12,408 nt of DNA from assembly GCA_028456385.1 (NCBI GenBank), contig JALNQF010000858.1:1-12408 (forward strand). The letters run 5' to 3'. How positions within the stretch are numbered: position 1 is the stretch's first letter; each line of letters begins with the position of its first letter. The notes beneath the pieces are model-generated. The model was not told the DNA's origin and did no database searches. It saw only the letters and a list, made by a program, of their open reading frames with translations. The stretch comes from Ophiosphaerella korrae. Its lineage: Eukaryota; Ascomycota; Dothideomycetes; Pleosporales; Phaeosphaeriaceae. This document shows positions 8,337 to 12,408 of the stretch, piece by piece. The translations under genes were made by a program, and so were the position numbers.

Positions 8337-8780
8337 ATAAAGCGTTTAATACAATTAAAAGAAAGTTTATAGAAAACCTAGTTATTAGAATATATAACCT
8401 AGACCTACTAGTAATAGTAAAAACAAACGTATCTAACTTAGTCTATAGAATAGCACTAATACAGGAAGACCTAAAGACTAAAAAAGAGTACTTAGTTAAA
8501 TACTTCTCTAAGAAAATAAAGCTAGTAGAGCTTAACTACCTAATCTACAATAAAGAAATACTAGTAATCTACAAAGTATTTAAATAATAGAGAGTATACC
8601 TACAAAGAGTAAAGTATTAGATAAAAGTCTATATAGACTATAAGAATCTTATAGGATTTATACTAAACAAAGAACTATTATAACGCTATACAAGATAGTA
8701 GGAATTTCTATTAATATTTAACTTAGAAATTATATATATAAAAGGGAAAGACAATTAATTTATAGACGCCCTTAGTAGAA
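8337..8780 (+). pseudogene. RNase H domain of element B
   Basis: KTNVSNLVYRIALIQ near 8420-8464 matches the first Ty3 RNase H motif with Asn (8426-8428) for the catalytic Asp. LNYLIYNKEILVIYK near 8530-8574 matches the N-Y-x-x-x-D-K-E-L-L motif with Glu kept. IDYKNL near 8632-8651 keeps its Asp, as does DALSRRLDL near 8764-8790. It pairs with 2465-2908 of element A. Confidence 0.88.
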
Positions 8781-8959
8781 GACTAGATTTATAGGAAGAA
8801 ATAAGCGCTACTAGTATAGTTCTAGTTAAAAACGAAGATGGATATTTAGTTCTAAATACACCTAAAATAGCCGCTACACTTAAAAGAACAAGTAATAAGC
8901 TAGATAAATAGATTTAGAAAATAACGCAAAAAGTACCTAAAGAAATAGAAAAGCTAGAA

Positions 8960-9600
8960 ATCTAAGAAGGATTAGCACAAGCCTATAGAAGAATATATAT
9001 CCTAAAAAAGATCTAAAGAGAATTTATACAATAATTCTATAAATTACTAGTATATAGTTACTAAGGTATTAAAAAAACATTAGATAAACTTATAAAGTAC
9101 TTATACTTTAGGCTATATAAAGAGAAAAGTAAGATAGAGGTTACTATATACTAGGTTTTAGGAACTATAATTAGTTAATACAGACTACTAGACAAGATTA
9201 TTATAGATAAAGATATAAGATTTATATTAAAACTATAGAGAACAATAATAGTATAACTAGGAATTAAACACGTAATGTCTACAGTATATTATCTACAAAT
9301 AGATAGATAATTAGAATAAATAAATTAGATAGTAGAGTAATACTTAAGATACTACCTTAACTACAACTAGAACAACTAGGTATAGCTATTACCTATAGTA
9401 TAGTTAGTATATAATAGCGTAAAGAATATAGTAATAAAAGTATTACTTTTCTTTATAAACTATAGATTTAACCCTAATATATATAGAACACTAAGATTAC
9501 AAATATCTTAGTCTCTAAGAGGAGAAAACTTCGCTAATAGACTTAGAGATATATATAACTAACTAAGACAAGATATAGAATTCCTATATAATTATATAGC
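8960..9600 (+). pseudogene. Integrase domain of element B with in-frame 240-bp deletion
   Basis: The zinc-binding half begins as in element A (LLVYSY-stop-GIKKTLD near 9040-9085), then jumps at 9080-9085 straight to KLIKYLYF of the catalytic core. Element A positions 1921-2160 have no counterpart, so the C-x2-C half of the zinc site and the approach to the core are missing. The breakpoint word TAGATA occurs at both ends of the missing piece in A. The catalytic residues remain: Asp 9083-9085 at the junction itself, Asp 9206-9208, Glu 9314-9316, again 36 codons between the last two. Confidence 0.88.
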
Positions 9601-9874
9601 TAAGTACTATAACAAAAAATATAAAGAGAGACCCTAATTTAGAAAGAGAGAAAAAGTATAGTTAATATAGAAAAATATTAAGAGTAAACAACTAAGTCTA
9701 AAATTAGACTACGTTAAGATAAAACTATATAAAATTAAGAAAGAAGTTATACTAGTTATATTTAAACTAAAGTTACTAAATAAGATAAAGATATACCTAA
9801 CCTTCTACGTAGTACTACTTAAGATAGTACTATAAAACGTAGAACTACTAGTATATAAAGTAGATATATATAGA

Positions 9875-10039
9875 GAATAAGAAGAATAGGAAGTTAAAAA
9901 AATTTTAGTATACTAGCTCTACAATAGCAAAAACTACTACCTAGTAAAATAGATAGGTATAAATAAGAAAGGATAACTATAGGAAGATATATAGGAACTA
10001 GAAGATAACCTTAGCTACTTTAAGAAACTAGAGGAGTTC
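9875..10039 (+). pseudogene. Chromodomain at the C-terminus of element B pol
   Basis: The peptide shows an acidic start (E-stop-E-E-stop-E-V-K-K-I-L-V-Y), then N-Y-Y-L-V-K-stop where relatives have Y-L-V-K-W, a Gly-rich turn, and a final helix N-L-S-Y-F-K-K-L-E-E-F. It matches 966-1132 of element A strand for strand. The missing Trp codons (TGG to TAG) include ones expected to form the methyl-lysine cage. Confidence 0.75.
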
Positions 10040-10548
10040 TAAAGTTAAAACTTTCTAGAGCGCCTTATAGTAAACTAAGAAAATTAGCGATACTACTACT
10101 AGATAGAGAGGCGATAGGAACACTTAACGTAATAGGAGCAGCCTTTACTACAGCCTTAAAATTAAGCTTAGACTCTATAAGAGTAGCCTACGCAATAGAC
10201 TTCTTATTATTTAAAGCTTTTATCTTATAAAGATAAATTATACAAGTGTAATTTTCTACCTATATACTTAGAATATAATTACGTTCTTTTTTAGCCTTAG
10301 TAATCTATTTAGATAGTTTATCTTAAGTATAGTTAATAGCTCTCCCTATTATAAATAAGTATAGATGCGTAAATAAGTATTATTAACCTACACTCTATAA
10401 GAGATACGCTAGAAAGGTTATAAGATATATAAGTATTAGCACAAATATATACTTTGTAAGCCTTACTATATTTTAAAGAAATATACTCTAGAAGAGGATT
10501 TGTAGATTTATAACAAGAATAAAGAAATATAGTAATACTATAACGTAA
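10020..10548 (-). pseudogene. Antisense accessory ORF of element B (Cys-rich plus helical protein, degraded)
   Basis: On the strand opposite to pol, starting near 10548, the peptide LRYSITIFLYSCY leads to AYKVYICANTYISYN, SLIECR, and after a frame change YLYKIKALNNKK near 10210-10240, then a Ser/Ala-rich tail NFRTPLVS and TAA at 10020-10022. Each block has its partner in 424-985 of element A, at similar spacing. The two halves differ by +1 in frame here too (526 bases from first to last codon, versus 559 in A; both equal 1 modulo 3). The beginning is undefined: no ATG is visible. One Cys of the C-x2-C-like segment survives in B where A has Tyr. Unknown function. From 10549 to 10678 I see nothing beyond untranslated sequence. 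Confidence 0.58.
10386..10391 (-). other. Candidate intron donor in the antisense ORF of element B
   Basis: On the minus strand this reads GTAGGT; the equivalent in element A at 596-601 (plus strand) reads GTATGT, a good fungal 5' splice site. In both copies 52 bases separate it from a conserved GGGAGAG, and 52 equals 1 modulo 3, which would explain the shared frame change. The acceptor would be a weak GAG, so the call is tentative. A stronger TAG acceptor seven bases earlier does not fix the frame. Confidence 0.25.
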
Positions 10549-10678
10549 TATATAATCTACTAATTAAAGACAATAGAGAGTAGACTTAGTAGGTATAAGG
10601 GAAGATAAGGAGCTTAATATTAACAAAGAAACTAGATTAATAACTCTAGCTCTAGGATAGATAAACTAGAACCTACCT

Positions 10679-10692
10679 AGAGGAGGAGATAG
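10679..10692 (+). promoter_or_regulatory. Polypurine tract of element B
   Basis: AGAGGAGGAGATAG, nearly pure purine, sits directly before the TGTTAC that opens the 3' LTR. It is the expected primer for plus-strand synthesis and shares its end with the tract of element A. Confidence 0.85.
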
Positions 10693-11152
10693 TGTTACAG
10701 GCGTAACAAGAGAAATCGAGATAGAACTAATTAGTCTTAACTTAGGTACTAACGAAGTATAGGACAAGTAGGGTAACGACCTTAATTAGGAGACTACTTA
10801 CAACTAGGACACGTAGTAGTAATCTGTAATTACGTGTAAATAGATTAAAGTAATCTATAATAACGTATAAATAGATTAAAGGTAATCTATAGTTACGTGT
10901 AAATAGATTAGTAGTAATCTATAATGTTGTATAAATAGATTAGTACAAATATATAGTTAATATAATAGGTATTATTAGGATACTATTAGTAATTTAATTA
11001 TTAACTACAAGTAATAATACTAAGATAGTTGTAAAACATCTTCTATTGTTTATAGCTTATTGTAGATTACTATACAAGCCTTTACTATTACTTCTTAATC
11101 TACTAATAACTTACAAGTTACTAGGAAGTTATCCCTAGAGGACTACGTTATA
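10693..11152 (+). repeat. 3' LTR of element B (about 460 bp)
   Basis: It opens with TGTTACAGGCGTAACAAGAG; the matching LTR start of A on its minus strand is TATTACGATAGTAACAAGAG. It ends near GTTATA at 11147-11152, the likely mutated GTTACA. Sequence from about 10950 on is similar to the reverse complement of 6448-6640. The middle is occupied by a four-unit tandem array. The right end is placed by similarity and could be off by a few bases. Confidence 0.82.
10820..10946 (+). repeat. Four tandem 31-32 bp units in the LTR of element B
   Basis: Units lie at 10820-10850, 10851-10882, 10883-10914 and 10915-10946. Each begins TAATCT and has AATAGATTA near its end, so each can fold on itself; the second has an exact 8-bp pair TAATCTAT/ATAGATTA. 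ACGTGTAAATAGATTA occurs in units one and three. Units differ mainly by G/A and C/T changes. Element A has a single longer stem from the same words instead, and the array explains much of the LTR length difference. Confidence 0.9.
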
Positions 11153-11176
11153 TATAAGACTTATTAAGTTAACTAA

Positions 11177-11203
11177 GTAGAGAGTAGCTCTATTATTAAG
11201 TAT
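11177..11203 (-). pseudogene. Protease active-site-like motif of element C
   Basis: The peptide I-L-N-N-R-A-T-L-Y follows S-T. In copia-type proteases this place reads I-L-D-(S/N)-G-A-x-x-H. Asp to Asn, Gly to Arg and His to Tyr are all RIP-type changes. The LTR of element B begins 24 bases further on, so the rest of the protease and the pol of C lie outside the window. Confidence 0.6.
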
Positions 11204-11264
11204 AGTACTCTTAGAAAGTAAGTAAGTATTAAAATCTAGTGTTAAGTAGGCTCTAGGTACTAGC

Positions 11265-11314
11265 TTAATAAGTTTACCTAAGTTAATAAGTATACCTAGG
11301 TTAATAAGTACTAC
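11265..11314 (-). repeat. 18-bp tandem repeat in element C, about 2.8 copies
   Basis: Units are 11265-11282, 11283-11300 and a partial one from 11301, each built on TTAATAAG. In the gag-protease frame of C it encodes L-I-N-L-G-I, L-I-N-L-G-K and L-I-K-L. The length of six codons keeps the frame, so it probably arose while the gene was translated. Confidence 0.75.
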
Positions 11315-11521
11315 GTTTAGCTAGCCTAGGTAGACTAGAGCCTTTAATTTAACTAACTCTAAGCTAGCTTTAACTAGTTCCTATAAGAGACTAGCTTACT
11401 TTTAAGCTACTAGGGTTTTAACTACTATAAAGCGTAGCTTATCTAAATAAGCCTATATTTTCGCTTTTCTATTATTGTTTATTTTAAATAGACTACTTAT
11501 AAGTACTACTTATATCTATTT

Positions 11522-11569
11522 ATAATCTTATAGCTTCTAGTAGTAAGCTTAGCTATATAGGTAGTTATA
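11522..11569 (-). pseudogene. Degraded Cys/His cluster in element C Gag
   Basis: The peptide Y-N-Y-L-Y-S-stop-A-Y-Y-stop-K-L-stop-D-Y is rich in Tyr and stops, the products of mutated Cys, His and Trp/Gln codons. The positions would suit a C-x-C...H...C zinc-binding cluster between Gag and protease. The exact ligands cannot be assigned. Confidence 0.4.
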
Positions 11570-12408
11570 TTTTAAGTTAGAGCTTAATACTTATAGCTTA
11601 GATTCTCTAAATATTATAAATATACTAGCTCTTTAATTAGTAGTTTAGAGCTTATACTCTTATAATAGAGCTAAGTAGATACTACTAATTTACTTTAGCG
11701 TAAGTACCTTTAAGCTAAGGACTAAGCTCTAGATTACTAATTAGCTTATTATCTAAGCCTAGTCTAGAGCTAGCTTTAGCGTTAACGCCTCTAGGAAATC
11801 TTATACTATAAGCTTACCTATTACCTCTATAATATTATACGCGATTATATACTAATATAAGCGTAGCTACTTATTATACTAGAGCTCTAGTAATTAGCGT
11901 CTTTAGTAAGCTTTCTATAGATAGGCTTAGTATTAAGCTTAGATAAGATTACTAGTACTAGTATTAGATAGGGCTAGTAAGCTCTTTAGTATTTAGACAA
12001 GCTTTTATAATATAGCTTTATTATTTATAAGTAAAGTTATTTTAGCTATTACTAGATAGCTTAGATTAACTATAACGTTTATCTAGGCGCTTAGAGTTCT
12101 AAGGCGTACTATTCGCGATACCTAAGTATCTTTTATAGTCTAGTATTTCTCTATTATAAGCTTATAAGTAGCTACCTCTTCTACTATTATAAAGCTCTTT
12201 AGTTTAAGTTAAACTAGTTTATTAGCGTAGATATTAGAGACGTTATTAGCTTCTAAATTAACTAGCTACTAGATACCTAGCTTAAGAGTATTATAATAGA
12301 GTTATATAAACTATACTAGCTATTATAAGTACTTATTAAGTAAAGTAGTACTTTTATTAAGTAGAGTAATCTTACTATAAGATATTATAAGCGTTTAAGT
12401 AATAGATA

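Larger units (their letters stand above)
6878..10042 (+). pseudogene. pol of element B (5' truncated by insertion), RIP-degraded
   Basis: A single frame (codon starts equal to 2 modulo 3) carries all motifs from the protease to the chromodomain, interrupted by many TAG/TAA codons. The frame holds even across a 240-bp deletion in the integrase, because 240 is a multiple of three. On this sense strand TpG is almost absent while CpA remains moderately common; a hand count of 6877-8940 gave about 5 TpG and 36 CpA. The last codon is uncertain: TAA at 10040-10042 may be the stop or a mutated CAA, as in element A. Confidence 0.9.
6877..11152 (+). mobile_element. Element B: RIP-degraded Ty3/gypsy chromovirus, 3' two thirds
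   Basis: It holds protease, RT, RNase H, integrase, chromodomain, an antisense accessory ORF, polypurine tract and 3' LTR. It pairs with element A in inverse orientation: coordinates sum to 11245 from 6881 to 9085, then to 11005 to the chromodomain, then to 10975 at the LTR. The step of 240 is one deletion in B. A and B also differ by transversions and indels, and their LTRs are 429 and 460 bp, so they are relatives rather than mutated copies of one insertion. The 5' LTR and gag are not in the window. Confidence 0.9.
11153..12408 (-). pseudogene. Element C: gag and start of protease of a probable Ty1/copia-like retrotransposon
   Basis: One minus-strand frame (codon tops equal to 1 modulo 3) runs from the window end to 11153, about 418 codons, interrupted only by TAA/TAG codons. 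The N-terminal part is helical: FIIVEEVATYKLIIEKY near 12155-12206, INVIVNLSYLVIAKITLL near 12021-12077, then DFLEALTLKLALD near 11763-11801. This resembles the Gag of fungal copia elements. A Cys/His-like cluster (11522-11569) and a protease-like Asp-Asn-Gly motif (11177-11203) follow in the expected order. The frame is cut at 11153 by the LTR of element B. It lacks almost all CpA and TpG on both strands, so it looks more saturated by RIP than A or B. Family assignment rests on these motifs only. Confidence 0.62.

Noticed and set aside
10820..10946. CRISPR-like array
   Set aside because: Units are directly adjacent without unique spacers, within a eukaryotic LTR. It is a minisatellite.
1..12408. 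Mitochondrial, AT-rich bacterial or centromeric satellite DNA
   Set aside because: The depletion is specific to CpA/TpG, stops sit at Trp/Gln/Arg codons, LTR differences are all transitions, and three retroelements with recognisable domains cover the window.
11153..12408. A host gene flanking the transposons
   Set aside because: The single minus-strand frame has a Gag-like helical part, a Cys/His-like cluster and a protease-like motif in retrotransposon order, and is as heavily RIP-affected as the elements.

Overview
The window is almost entirely transposon DNA from a filamentous ascomycete (Pezizomycotina-type) genome that has gone through repeat-induced point mutation (RIP). The sequence is very AT-rich, TpA is everywhere, CpA and TpG are depleted, and every long coding region is broken by TAA/TAG codons that sit where CAA, CAG or TGG would be expected. 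I see no intact host gene, rRNA or tRNA. The genes below were read by following protein motifs and reading frame through the stop codons.

Three LTR retrotransposons are nested. Element A (1-6876, sense on the minus strand, about 7.0 kb when complete) is a Ty3/gypsy chromovirus. Its 3' LTR is 1-282 (cut by the window edge) and its 5' LTR is 6448-6876. Between them lie gag, a zinc knuckle, protease, reverse transcriptase, RNase H, integrase and chromodomain in one uninterrupted frame (6389 down to about 963). Element B (6877-11152, sense on the plus strand) is a related, not identical, chromovirus in the opposite orientation. Only its part from just upstream of the protease to the 3' LTR (10693-11152) is present. 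It starts mid-gene exactly at A's outer LTR edge, so A jumped into B. The rest of B should lie left of the window. Element C (11153-12408, sense on the minus strand) is the gag plus start of protease of a different, probably Ty1/copia-like element. It is cut by B's LTR, so B jumped into C.

Both chromoviruses carry, between the chromodomain and the 3' LTR, an extra reading frame on the strand opposite to gag-pol (424-985 plus in A, 10020-10548 minus in B). Its peptide is similar in the two copies: a Cys-rich first half and a helical, Gln/Lys-rich second half, joined by the same +1 change of frame. This is the best candidate in the window for something poorly described.

Other structure: a perfect 15-bp stem in both LTRs of A, four 31-32 bp tandem units in the LTR of B, an 18-bp in-frame repeat in C, an in-frame 240-bp deletion in the integrase of B, and a mutation bias that follows the sense strand of each chromovirus rather than one chromosomal strand.
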